A stretch of 64,000 bases of DNA from Microtetraspora glauca. Its GTDB lineage: Bacteria; Actinomycetota; Actinomycetes; Streptomycetales; Streptomycetaceae. Made by a program: the position numbers and the translations under genes. The notes under the pieces were generated by a model. That model was not told the origin of the DNA. It worked only from the letters and a program-made list of their open reading frames with translations, and did not search any database. The stretch lies in contig JOFO01000006.1 of NCBI GenBank assembly GCA_000721275.1, positions 124,001 to 188,000 on the forward strand, read 5' to 3'. Positions 13,657 through 21,843 of this stretch are shown here, one piece after another. The stretch's first letter is position 1, and each line of letters begins with the position of its first letter.

Positions 13657-14929
13657 GCGATGCTTCCTCTCGTGCGGGGTCGGGCGGGAACGGGTCCTGC
13701 AGCGCCGCGGCGAACCTCGGGGCGAGGTCGCGGGCGTGCGCGTTGCGGGGGTGCCGGGCGAGGACCCGGGCGAGCCGGCGCAGATCGGTCCGGATGGTCG
13801 CCGAGGCCAGCGCCTCGCTCTCCGCCAGCAGCGGGACGGCGAGGGCGCACGCGTGATCCACCTCGCCCGCGACCGCGTGGGCGAGGGCCCGGCGGACTCC
13901 GTAGCGGACGCGGGTGCGGGTCGCCCGTGCCGGGATCCGTGCCACCTCCCGGTCGAGGACCTCGGCGGCCTGCCGCGGCAGACCGAGGTCGAGCAGACAC
14001 CAGCCGGTCGTCATGGCCGTGGGGTCGGAGAGGTGGGTGGTGCCGATGACCGGAAGGGCGCCCGCGCCGCCGTCCGCCGCCGCCCGGCCGAGGAGCGTCC
14101 TCGCCCGGTCCAGGGCGCGCAGACACGCGTCCCGGTCGCCGCTCAGGGCGTGCCCCTGGGCCTCGCGCTGCGCGGCGAGCCCTCTGATGCGGGCCGGTAA
14201 TCGTCCGGCCTGGGCGCCCTGGACGACGTCGACGGTGGTGTGGGCGTCCCCCGCGTAGAAGGCCAGCAGCCCCCGGCGGACGAGCGCGTACGCCTCCAGA
14301 TGAGGATCGCCGCCGGCCGCCGCCAGACGCACGGCGTGATCCGTCCAGGCCAGCGCGGCGTGCTCGTCGCCGCTCTCCTGGGCCATCCAGCCGGTGTACT
14401 CCGCGAACCGCGAGGCGAGCACGTACAGCTCCCGCGCCGAGCGGGCTCCCGCGCCTTCGGCGAGTGCGGGAAGGGCCCGGGTCTGCGCCTCCAGGGCGGG
14501 CAGGACGGCGGCCGAGGGCGCCGTCTGGCCCAGCGTCCGGAACTGGTCGAACAACGCGCGCACCCCGTCCACCAGCGGGCCGCCCACTCCGTCGGCGGCC
14601 CGCTCCACGGCCTGCGCCCCCGGGGCGGCCCCGGCAGGCGGCACACCGAGGGCGAGCGCCGAGACGGCCGCGGTGGCCATGACGCGCCGCCGGCCGAGCA
14701 GAGCCGGCGCCCCGCCGGGCGGGGGCGCCAGCGCGGCCAGCGCACCGCCGGCGCCGAGCGCCGCGTCGCACAGCCGGGCCAGCTCGGCGGTCGGACGCTG
14801 GGCACCCGTCTCCACCTTGCTCAACTGGCCCTTGCTGTAGTGCACGCGCGCGGACAGACCGTCCAGCGTCATCCCGGCCGCCAGCCGCCTGCGGCGCAGC
14901 TCCGGGCCGAACTTCGACAACGTCCCCAC
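13649..14929 (-). CDS. XRE-family HTH regulator with helical-repeat C-terminus, TTA-containing
   Basis: 426 residues. An XRE helix-turn-helix occupies about residues 7-60 (LRRRRLAAGMTLDGLSARV, YSKGQLSKVETGAQRPT). After an Ala-rich segment (78-105) the rest is helical and TPR-like (for example ELYVLASRFAEYTGWMAQ), the architecture of many Streptomyces XRE regulators. Residue 244 is encoded by TTA (plus-strand 14198-14200), the codon read only by the bldA tRNA. The GTG at 14929 follows GAGGGGG with 6-base spacing and is preferred to a much longer in-frame extension. First gene of the cassette, divergent from priA, and overlapping the TIR gene by 8 bases. It is likely its regulator. Confidence 0.8.
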   Translation of the reverse strand: MGTLSKFGPELRRRRLAAGMTLDGLSARVHYSKGQLSKVETGAQRPTAELARLCDAALGAGGALAALAPPPGGAPALLGRRRVMATAAVSALALGVPPAGAAPGAQAVERAADGVGGPLVDGVRALFDQFRTLGQTAPSAAVLPALEAQTRALPALAEGAGARSARELYVLASRFAEYTGWMAQESGDEHAALAWTDHAVRLAAAGGDPHLEAYALVRRGLLAFYAGDAHTTVDVVQGAQAGRLPARIRGLAAQREAQGHALSGDRDACLRALDRARTLLGRAAADGGAGALPVIGTTHLSDPTAMTTGWCLLDLGLPRQAAEVLDREVARIPARATRTRVRYGVRRALAHAVAGEVDHACALAVPLLAESEALASATIRTDLRRLARVLARHPRNAHARDLAPRFAAALQDPFPPDPAREEASRG

Positions 14930-15113
14930 CTCGTGCCCCCTCGTGATCGATCCGCTGCCAGCCTGGGGCCGCCGCCGGAGCGGCAACAAGGCGGTGCCCG
15001 CTGTTTCACGTTTCCATCGGCGCGGGGGAGAGTGACAGAGCGCCGATTCGGCCACGGGTGTGGCCGACCATGGACATCGGGCACTGTCGGTGGCGTCTGG
15101 TAGGTATGGGGCT

Positions 15114-17252
15114 GTGAGCAGCGAGAAGGGGAAGGGCGGGGGCGGCGAGGGGGTGGAGCAGCTTGCGCTGATCCGGGAGACCGTGCGGAAGGCGAAGGTG
15201 CCGAAGGCCAAGCCGCGGACGTGGCGGGGGGCCGCGCTCGCGAAGGAGCTGCCGGTCGCGCGGGTGGTGGTGAACAAGGGGGCGCTGCACCTCGACCAGT
15301 TCTTCGACTACGCGGTGCCCGAGGAGCTCGACGAGGTCGCCCGGCCCGGGGTGCGGGTGCGGGTGCGGTTCGGGGCCGGTTCGGGGCAGGTGCGGGGCGG
15401 GCGGCGCGAGGGCGGGCGGCTGATCGACGGGTTCCTCGTCGAGCGGCGGGCCGTCTCCGACTACTCCGGGCCGCTGGCCGCGCTCGCCGACGTGGTGTCG
15501 CCCGAGCCGGTGCTCGGGCCCGAGCTGCTGGGCCTCGCGCGGGCGGTCGCCGACCGGTACGCGGGGAGCCTCGCCGACGTGCTCCAGCTCGCCGTGCCGC
15601 CGCGCAGCGCCGCCGCCGAGCGGCGGTCCTCGCCCGCGCCGCTGCCGCCGCCCGCGCCGCCCGCGCCGGGCACCTGGGGGCGGTACGAGCAGGGGGCGGC
15701 GTTCCTGGAGTCGCTGGCGCGCGGCGGGACGCCGCGGGCGGTCTGGACGGCGCTGCCGGGGCCGCATTGGGCCGAGGAGATCGCCCGCGCGGTCGCCGCC
15801 ACGCTCGCCTCCGGGCGCGGCGCCCTCGTCGTCGTGCCCGACGGGCGGGCCGTCGGACGGGTCGACGCGGCGCTGACCGGCGTCCTGGGGGAGGGGCGGC
15901 ACGCCGTGCTCACCGCCGAGGCCGGGCCCGAGAAGCGGTACGGGCAGTGGCTCGCCGTGCGGCGCGGCTCCGCGCGCGCGGTCGTCGGCACCCGCGCCGC
16001 CATGTTCGCGCCCGTCCGCGACCTGGGCCTCGTCGTCATCTGGGACGACGGCGACGGCAGCCACAGCGACCCGCACGCCCCGCAGCCGCACGCCCGCGAG
16101 GTGCTGCTGCTGCGCGCCGCCCACGACCGGTGCGCGTTCCTCCTCGGCTCCACCGGCTGCACCGTCGAGGCCGCGCAGCTCGTCGAGTCCGGCTGGGCCC
16201 GGCCGCTCGCCGCCGGCCGCGACCAGGTCCGCAGGGCCGCGCCCCTGGTCCGTACCGTCGGCGACGACCTCCTCGCCCGCGACGAGGCCGCGCGCGCCGC
16301 CCGGCTGCCGTCGCTCGCCTGGGAGACGCTGCGGGACGGGTTGCGCACCGGGCCCGTCCTCGTCCAGGTGCCCCGCCGGGGGTACGTGCCCCGGCTCGCC
16401 TGCCAGCAGTGCCGGACGCCCGCCCGCTGCCGCCACTGCGCCGGGCCGCTGGAGGCGCCCGAGCAGCGCGAGCTGCACTGCGCGTGGTGCGGGCGCGAGG
16501 CCCCGGAGTGGCACTGCGAGGCGTGCGGCTCCACCCGGCTGCGCGCCCAGGTCGTCGGCGCCCGGCGGACCGCGGAGGAGCTGGGCCGGGTCTTCCCCGC
16601 CGTGCCGGTCCGCACCTCCGGCCGCGACCACGTCCTCGACCGGGTCCCGGACCGTCCCGCGCTGGTCGTCTCCACCCCCGGCGCCGAACCGGTCGCCGAC
16701 GGCGGCTACGCGGCGGCGCTGCTGCTCGACGGCTGGGCGCTGCTCGGCCGCCCCGACCTGCGGGCCGGCGAGGAGGCGCTGCGCCGCTGGCTGGACGCGG
16801 CCTCGCTGGTGCGCGGGCAGGAGGAGGGCGGCACCGTGGTGGTCGTCGCCGAACCGACGCTCCGGCCCGTGCAGGCGCTGGTCCGCTGGGACCCGGTCGG
16901 GCACGCCCAGCGGGAGCTGGCCGAGCGCGCCGAGCTGGGCTTCCCGCCGGTCTCCCGGATGGCCGCGGTCAGCGGGCCGCCCGAGGCGGTCGAGACGTTC
17001 CTGGCGGCGGCGGCGCTGCCGATGGACGCGGAGATCCTGGGGCCGGTGCCGCTGCCGGTGGTCCGCCCCGGGGCCGCCCGCCGGCCCGGTGACCCGCCGC
17101 CGGGCGAGCAGTGGGACCGCGCCCTGGTCCGGGTCCCGCCCGGCAGCGGCGCGGCCCTGGCGCAGGCCCTCAAGCACGCCCGGGCGAGCCGCCAGGCGCG
17201 CGGCACCGGCGACACCGTCCGGGTCAGGGTGGACCCGCCGGACATCGGCTGA
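15114..17252 (+). CDS. priA: PriA-like primosomal protein N', helicase motifs degenerate
   Basis: 712 residues, homologous to the replication-restart protein PriA. The N-terminal DNA-binding part is present (LPVARVVVNKGALHLDQFFDY, then DEVARPGVRVRVRFG) and the zinc-binding cysteine cluster CQQCRTPARCRHC with CAWCG and CEACGS is intact. The Walker A region reads ALPGPHWAEEIAR with no GKT, and the Walker B region reads VIWDDGDG rather than DEEH, so ATPase activity should be lost. This degeneration is known in actinobacterial PriA. GTG at 15114 is preferred; a TAGGTAT element (15101-15107) just upstream suggests a near-leaderless transcript. A strong hairpin follows the stop. Confidence 0.9.
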   Translation: MSSEKGKGGGGEGVEQLALIRETVRKAKVPKAKPRTWRGAALAKELPVARVVVNKGALHLDQFFDYAVPEELDEVARPGVRVRVRFGAGSGQVRGGRREGGRLIDGFLVERRAVSDYSGPLAALADVVSPEPVLGPELLGLARAVADRYAGSLADVLQLAVPPRSAAAERRSSPAPLPPPAPPAPGTWGRYEQGAAFLESLARGGTPRAVWTALPGPHWAEEIARAVAATLASGRGALVVVPDGRAVGRVDAALTGVLGEGRHAVLTAEAGPEKRYGQWLAVRRGSARAVVGTRAAMFAPVRDLGLVVIWDDGDGSHSDPHAPQPHAREVLLLRAAHDRCAFLLGSTGCTVEAAQLVESGWARPLAAGRDQVRRAAPLVRTVGDDLLARDEAARAARLPSLAWETLRDGLRTGPVLVQVPRRGYVPRLACQQCRTPARCRHCAGPLEAPEQRELHCAWCGREAPEWHCEACGSTRLRAQVVGARRTAEELGRVFPAVPVRTSGRDHVLDRVPDRPALVVSTPGAEPVADGGYAAALLLDGWALLGRPDLRAGEEALRRWLDAASLVRGQEEGGTVVVVAEPTLRPVQALVRWDPVGHAQRELAERAELGFPPVSRMAAVSGPPEAVETFLAAAALPMDAEILGPVPLPVVRPGAARRPGDPPPGEQWDRALVRVPPGSGAALAQALKHARASRQARGTGDTVRVRVDPPDIG

Positions 17253-17279
17253 CGCGCCCGCCCGGCGCCCCCCCGGGTA

Positions 17280-17328
17280 CGACGACGGCCGCCGCCCCCT
17301 TCGGCCAGGGGGTGGCGGCCGGTCGTCG
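17280..17328. terminator. Bidirectional terminator after priA
   Basis: About 20 paired bases with one bulge (arms roughly 17280-17299 and 17308-17328) and an 8-base loop (17300-17307). It lies between the priA stop (17252) and the end of the convergent HTH gene (17340) and can terminate both. Confidence 0.8.
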
Positions 17329-17339
17329 GCTCCGCGAGG

Positions 17340-17855
17340 TCAGCCGTTGCGCGGGCTGGGGAAGGCGGGCGAGCGGGGCTCGTCGCGGAGGGTGGCGCTC
17401 CCCGAGGTGGGCTGCGGCGGCATCGAACGGGCGGCCGGCACGGTCGGCAGCGTCCGGGTCGCGCCCGGTTCGGGGCCGCGCTCCGGCTCCGCGACGGGCT
17501 GCTGGGGCGCCCGGCGGGCCCCGTAACGGCGGTGGACGGCCTGCTTGGTGACGCCCAGCGCGGAGCCCACGGCGTCCCAGGAGAAGCCGAGGGAGCGGTC
17601 GAACTCGACGGCGGCGGTCACCAGGGTCTCGACGCTGTCGCGGAGCTCCTGGGCGAGCCGGACGGTGGGGGCGGGCGCGCGGCCGTAGACGACGAAGCCC
17701 GTGGACGGGCCGGAGCGGCGAGGGCGGTAGACATTGCCCAGCTGGGCCGTGAGCGTGCGCAGTGCGTCCACCTGCCGCCGGACCCGCTCGATGTCCCGCA
17801 CCAACAGGTGCAGACTCGCCCGGGCTTGGGCGTCGTGGGTTGCGTGGTCGGCCAT
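17340..17855 (-). CDS. Small HTH-containing actinobacterial protein
   Basis: 171 residues, function unknown. The N-terminal half is a charged helix ([20 protein letters not shown]) and the centre has a helix-turn-helix-like segment [23 protein letters not shown] (in two parts: [12 protein letters not shown] and [11 protein letters not shown]), the same short HTH seen in many actinobacterial DNA-binding proteins. The C-terminal 45 residues are proline-rich and probably disordered. ATG at 17855 follows GAGAGGCTTTCAC; a longer in-frame ORF from 17975 has no comparable RBS. It lies between priA and fmt, convergent with priA. Probably DNA-binding; targets unknown. Confidence 0.7.
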   Translation of the reverse strand: MADHATHDAQARASLHLLVRDIERVRRQVDALRTLTAQLGNVYRPRRSGPSTGFVVYGRAPAPTVRLAQELRDSVETLVTAAVEFDRSLGFSWDAVGSALGVTKQAVHRRYGARRAPQQPVAEPERGPEPGATRTLPTVPAARSMPPQPTSGSATLRDEPRSPAFPSPRNG

Positions 17856-18179
17856 GTGAAAGCCTCTCGAACCGGCGATGGAGGGCGGGCCGCGGGGGGA
17901 CGGCCCGATTCGGTCAATCTCTCTTGACCAACGCGCCACCGGGAGTTGGGTCACGCTGCGGGGGCGTACACGCATATGCGCGGGGCGCTCGTCGCCGCGT
18001 ACGCCCCCTCACGCCCCGGGCCCGCCGACGCCAGGCGTTGGGGCCCCGCGGGCCTCTCGGGGAACTGCCGCCCGGACCGCCGCCGGGACCGCCGGCCGCA
18101 CCCCGGGCCGGGGCGGGAGGCAGGTCCTAGACTGGTGCGTCGCTCGTAACGTCCCCGGACAGACAGGCAGTCGCCATCC
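17856..18179. promoter_or_regulatory. Divergent control region upstream of the HTH gene and fmt
   Basis: 324 bases without a gene. An inverted repeat GGTCAA-N6-TTGACC occupies 17912-17929 and could be an operator or overlapping -35 elements, about 57 bases upstream of the HTH gene start. Closer to fmt, TAGACT at 18128-18133 could be a -10 hexamer. Nothing else recognisable was seen. Confidence 0.35.
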
Positions 18180-19112
18180 ATGAAGCTCGTGTTCGCCGGT
18201 ACCCCCGAGGTCGCCGTCCCCGCCCTGGACGCCCTGCTCGCCTCCGGGCGCCACGAGGTCGCCGCCGTGGTCACCCGGCCGGACGCCCCGGCCGGGCGCG
18301 GGCGGCGGCTCGTGGCCAGTCCGGTCGCGCAGCGGGCCGAGGAGGAGGGCATCGAGATCCTGCGGCCGTCCCACCCGCGCGACGAGGACTTCCTCGCCCG
18401 GCTGCGCGAGATCGCCCCCGACTGCTGCCCGGTCGTCGCGTACGGCGCGCTGCTGCCGCAGAAGGCCCTCGACATCCCCGCGCACGGCTGGGTCAACCTG
18501 CACTTCTCGCTGCTGCCGGCATGGCGCGGCGCGGCCCCCGTCCAGCACGCGCTGATGGCGGGCGACGAGGTGACCGGGGCGAGCACCTTCCAGATCGAGA
18601 GGGGCCTCGACTCCGGTCCGGTCTACGGCGTGGTCACCGAGGAGATCCGCCCCACCGACACCAGCGGCGACCTGCTCACCCGGCTCGCCTTCGCGGGCGC
18701 CGGACTGCTCGCGGCCACCATGGACGGCATCGAGGACGGCACGCTCAAGGCCGTGCCGCAGCCCGCCGAGGGCATCAGCCTCGCCCCCAAGATCGAGGTC
18801 GAGGACGCCCACGTCGACTTCGCCGCCCCCGCCCTCCGCGTCGACCGGGTGATCCGCGGCTGCACCCCGGCCCCCGGCGCCTGGACCGTCTTCCGCGGCG
18901 AGCGCCTGAAGCTGATCCAGGCCGCGCCCGTCCCCGACCGCGCCGGCCTCGCGCCCGGCGAGCTCGCGGCCGGCAAGAACAACGTGTACGCCGGCACCGG
19001 CTCGTACGCCGTCGAACTCCTCTGGGTCCAGCCCCAGGGCAAGAAGCCGATGAAGGCCGCCGACTGGGCCCGCGGCGTTCGCATCGCGCCGGGGGAGCGG
19101 CTGGGCGCGTGA
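18180..19112 (+). CDS. fmt: Methionyl-tRNA formyltransferase
   Basis: Transfers a formyl group from 10-formyl-tetrahydrofolate to initiator Met-tRNA. The 310 residues are standard length. Motifs: [19 protein letters not shown] at the start, the catalytic region [21 protein letters not shown] (Asn, His and the SLLP loop, here around residues 103-122) and the C-terminal oligonucleotide-binding domain ending [21 protein letters not shown] at 18180. The stop overlaps the next gene's GTG in GTGA. Confidence 0.97.
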   Translation: MKLVFAGTPEVAVPALDALLASGRHEVAAVVTRPDAPAGRGRRLVASPVAQRAEEEGIEILRPSHPRDEDFLARLREIAPDCCPVVAYGALLPQKALDIPAHGWVNLHFSLLPAWRGAAPVQHALMAGDEVTGASTFQIERGLDSGPVYGVVTEEIRPTDTSGDLLTRLAFAGAGLLAATMDGIEDGTLKAVPQPAEGISLAPKIEVEDAHVDFAAPALRVDRVIRGCTPAPGAWTVFRGERLKLIQAAPVPDRAGLAPGELAAGKNNVYAGTGSYAVELLWVQPQGKKPMKAADWARGVRIAPGERLGA

Positions 19113-19447
19113 CCCTGCCGTCCCTCCCCGAGGGGTCGTGGTGGGACTGGGAGGTGCGCCGGTTCGACGGCAGCCGGCTCACCCTGGTCGCCGGGTACGA
19201 CCTGACCTACCACCACGGGCTGGAGGTCGAGCTCACCGACACCCTCTACGTGCGATGCCCGACGGCCTTCACGGACCCCGTCTTCCGCGAGCCCACGCCC
19301 GCGGAACGGGCCGAGGCGGTCCGGATCACCGGCGGTCCGCCGGCCGTTCTCCTCGCCTTCGAGGCGGACGGGGGCGGCACCGGACCGGTGTCCTGCCTGA
19401 TCGCCGCGGGCGGCTGCGCGGTGCGGCAGGGGCGTTTTCCCCGGTAG
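19109..19447 (+). CDS. Small hypothetical protein coupled to fmt
   Basis: A 112-residue gene easily missed because the open frame continues upstream inside fmt. It starts at GTG 19109, overlapping the fmt stop in GTGA, with GGGGGAG a few bases upstream as a plausible RBS, and begins [20 protein letters not shown]. The protein has no obvious domain, signal peptide or membrane helix. It is acidic with several Trp/Tyr, and looks like a beta-rich small domain of the kind seen in immunity proteins and unnamed Streptomyces families. I cannot assign a function. Confidence 0.65.
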   Translation: MTLPSLPEGSWWDWEVRRFDGSRLTLVAGYDLTYHHGLEVELTDTLYVRCPTAFTDPVFREPTPAERAEAVRITGGPPAVLLAFEADGGGTGPVSCLIAAGGCAVRQGRFPR

Positions 19448-19505
19448 CGGCGGGCGGACGTAGGCTGGGAGGGTTCGACCCCTCATTTCGTCACGCGGAG
19501 CACCT

Positions 19506-20918
19506 TTGAGCGAGCAGGCACGTCGCCGTCCCCCCAAGCCCCACCGCCGGCCCAAGAAGGACCCGGTACGGATGCTCGCCTTCGAGGTGCTGCGGGCGGT
19601 CGACGAGCGGGACGCGTACGCCAACCTCGTGCTGCCGCCGCTGCTGCGCAAGGCGCGCGAGAAGGACGGCTTCGAGGCCCGGGACGCGGCGCTCGCCACC
19701 GAGCTGGTCTACGGGACGCTGCGCCGGCAGGGCACGTACGACGCGATCATCGCGGCCTGCGTCGACCGGCCGCTGCGCGAGGTCGACCCGCCGGTGCTGG
19801 ACGTCCTGTCGCTCGGCGCGCACCAGCTGCTCGGGACGCGGATCCCGCCGCACGCCGCCGTCTCCGCGACCGTCGAGCTGGCCCGGGTGGTGCTGGGCGA
19901 GGGGCGGGCGAAGTTCGTCAACGCCGTGCTGCGGAAGATCACGCGGCAGGACCTGGACGCCTGGCTGGCCGAGGTCGCCCCGCCGTACGAGCAGGACGCC
20001 GAGGACCACCTCGCGGTCGTGCACTCCCACCCCCGCTGGGTGGTCTCCGCGCTGTGGGACGCGCTCGGCGGCGGCCGGGCCGGCATCGAGGCGCTGCTGG
20101 AGGCCGACAACGCGCGTCCCGAGGTGACGCTGGTCGCCCGGCCCGGCCGGTCCACGGTCGAGGAGCTGGCCGGGGCCGCCGAGACCGAGCCGGGCCGCTG
20201 GTCCCCGTACGCCCTGCGGCTCACCGAGGGCGGCGAGCCCGGCGCCCTCGAAGCCGTAAGGGAGGGCCGGGCCGGCGTGCAGGACGAGGGCAGCCAGCTC
20301 GTCGCCCTCGCCCTGGCGAACGCGCCGCTCGACGGCCCCGACACCCGCTGGCTCGACGGCTGCGCCGGCCCCGGCGGCAAGGCCGCGCTGCTCGGCGCGC
20401 TCGCCGCCGAGCGCGGCGCCGCCCTGCTCGCCTCCGAGAAGCAGCCGCACCGCGCCCGGCTGGTCGAGCGCGCGCTGGCCGGCAACCCCGGTCCGTACCA
20501 GGTCATCGCCGCCGACGGCACCCGCCCGCCGTGGCGCGAGGGCTCCTTCGACCGCGTCCTGGTCGACGTGCCCTGCTCCGGGCTCGGCGCGCTGCGCCGC
20601 CGCCCCGAGGCCCGCTGGCGCCGCCGCCCGGAGGACCTCGACGGCTTCGGCCCGCTCCAGCGCGGCCTGCTCACCGAGGCGCTGAAGGCGGTCCGGGTCG
20701 GCGGGGTCGTCGGGTACGCGACCTGCTCGCCGCACCTCGCCGAGACCCGGGTCGTCGTCGACGACGTCCTCAAGCGGCTCGGCGGCGGCGAGCTGATCGA
20801 CGCCCGCCCGTACTTCCCCGGCGTCGACGCGCTCGGCGAATGCCCCGACGTCCAGCTGTGGCCGCATCTGCACGGCACGGACGCCATGTACCTGGCGCTG
20901 ATCCGCCGGACCGCCTGA
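19506..20918 (+). CDS. rsmB: 16S rRNA (cytosine-967-C5)-methyltransferase
   Basis: SAM-dependent RNA methyltransferase of the Sun/Fmu family. The 470-residue protein has an N-terminal NusB-like RNA-binding domain (about 20-170: VRMLAFEVLRAVDERDAYAN) and a C-terminal Rossmann methyltransferase domain with LDGCAGPGGKAALLG (SAM binding), DVPCSGLGALRRRPEARW (motif IV Pro-Cys) and VGYATCSPHLAET (motif VI catalytic Cys). The TTG at 19506 is preceded by GGAGCACC and is preferred. Follows fmt as in other actinomycetes, with 58 bases after the small gene. Confidence 0.95.
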   Translation: MSEQARRRPPKPHRRPKKDPVRMLAFEVLRAVDERDAYANLVLPPLLRKAREKDGFEARDAALATELVYGTLRRQGTYDAIIAACVDRPLREVDPPVLDVLSLGAHQLLGTRIPPHAAVSATVELARVVLGEGRAKFVNAVLRKITRQDLDAWLAEVAPPYEQDAEDHLAVVHSHPRWVVSALWDALGGGRAGIEALLEADNARPEVTLVARPGRSTVEELAGAAETEPGRWSPYALRLTEGGEPGALEAVREGRAGVQDEGSQLVALALANAPLDGPDTRWLDGCAGPGGKAALLGALAAERGAALLASEKQPHRARLVERALAGNPGPYQVIAADGTRPPWREGSFDRVLVDVPCSGLGALRRRPEARWRRRPEDLDGFGPLQRGLLTEALKAVRVGGVVGYATCSPHLAETRVVVDDVLKRLGGGELIDARPYFPGVDALGECPDVQLWPHLHGTDAMYLALIRRTA

Positions 20919-20944
20919 CGGTTTCCGCTGGTCCGTACCAGTAC

Positions 20945-20974
20945 GTCCGGTGCCGGAACGACCGCGCACCGGAC
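20945..20974 (+). terminator. Weak hairpin after rsmB
   Basis: A 9-bp perfect stem (20945-20953 with 20966-20974) with a 12-base loop lies between rsmB and rpe. It could be a terminator for rsmB or part of the rpe leader. Confidence 0.4.
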
Positions 20975-21014
20975 CGCGGCTCAGAAGTCCCCGAGAACGT
21001 GGCAGGCTTGGCAC

Positions 21015-21698
21015 ATGGCGCAGATCAATCCCAGCATCCTCTCCGCAGACTTCGCCCGCCTCGCGGACGAGGCCCAGGCCGTCGACGGCGCCGACTGGCT
21101 GCACGTCGACGTCATGGACAACCACTTCGTGCCCAACCTGACGCTGGGCGTGCCGATCGTCGAGTCGCTGAGCCGGGCGACCCGCACCCCCCTCGACTGC
21201 CACCTGATGATCGAGGACCCGGACCGCTGGGCGCCGCAGTACGTGGAGGCCGGCGCGGGCTCCGTCACCTTCCACGTGGAGGCCGCCGCCGCGCCGGTCC
21301 GGCTCGCCCGCGAGATCCGCGCCAAGGGCGCCCGGGCCTCGATGGCGCTCAAGCCGGCCACCCCCATCGAGCCCTTCGAGGACCTGCTCCCCGAGCTCGA
21401 CATGCTGCTCATCATGACCGTCGAGCCCGGCTTCGGCGGCCAGGCGTTCCTCGACATCATGCTGCCGAAGATCCGCCGCACCCGGGAGCTCATCGCCAAG
21501 CACGGTCTCGAACTGTGGCTCCAGGTCGACGGTGGCGTCTCCGAGGCGACCATCGAGCGCTGCGCCGAGGCCGGCGCCGACGTCTTCGTGGCCGGTTCGG
21601 CGGTCTACGGGGCGGCCGACCCGGCCGCCGCGGTGGCCGCGCTGCGGGCCCGCGCGGAGGCCGCCACGGCCGGTGCCGCCTGGGCATGTGGCCACTGA
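21015..21698 (+). CDS. rpe: Ribulose-phosphate 3-epimerase
   Basis: Interconverts ribulose 5-phosphate and xylulose 5-phosphate in the pentose phosphate pathway. The 227-residue TIM barrel starts [20 protein letters not shown] and has the metal- and substrate-binding motifs [35 protein letters not shown] and [11 protein letters not shown]. Length is normal. The next gene is a sugar-responsive type regulator on the same strand, but a gap of about 140 bases separates them. Confidence 0.97.
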   Translation: MAQINPSILSADFARLADEAQAVDGADWLHVDVMDNHFVPNLTLGVPIVESLSRATRTPLDCHLMIEDPDRWAPQYVEAGAGSVTFHVEAAAAPVRLAREIRAKGARASMALKPATPIEPFEDLLPELDMLLIMTVEPGFGGQAFLDIMLPKIRRTRELIAKHGLELWLQVDGGVSEATIERCAEAGADVFVAGSAVYGAADPAAAVAALRARAEAATAGAAWACGH

Positions 21699-21843
21699 GC
21701 CTCCGGCCGGTGAACGCGGTCCGACGGGCCGCCGACAGGACTGATCAAGGCCCGCCGTTTCTGACAGGATGAACAGCGGGTCCAGAGTGTGAACGAACAC
21801 GGACCGTGGACAGCGGTGCGTGAACAGCAGTGAGGAGATCGCG

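Noticed and set aside
19468..19495. tRNA T-arm-like GAGGGTTCGACCCCTC before rsmB
   Set aside because: No acceptor stem, D-arm or anticodon arm could be built around it, and there is no CCA-type 3' end. It is a chance stem.
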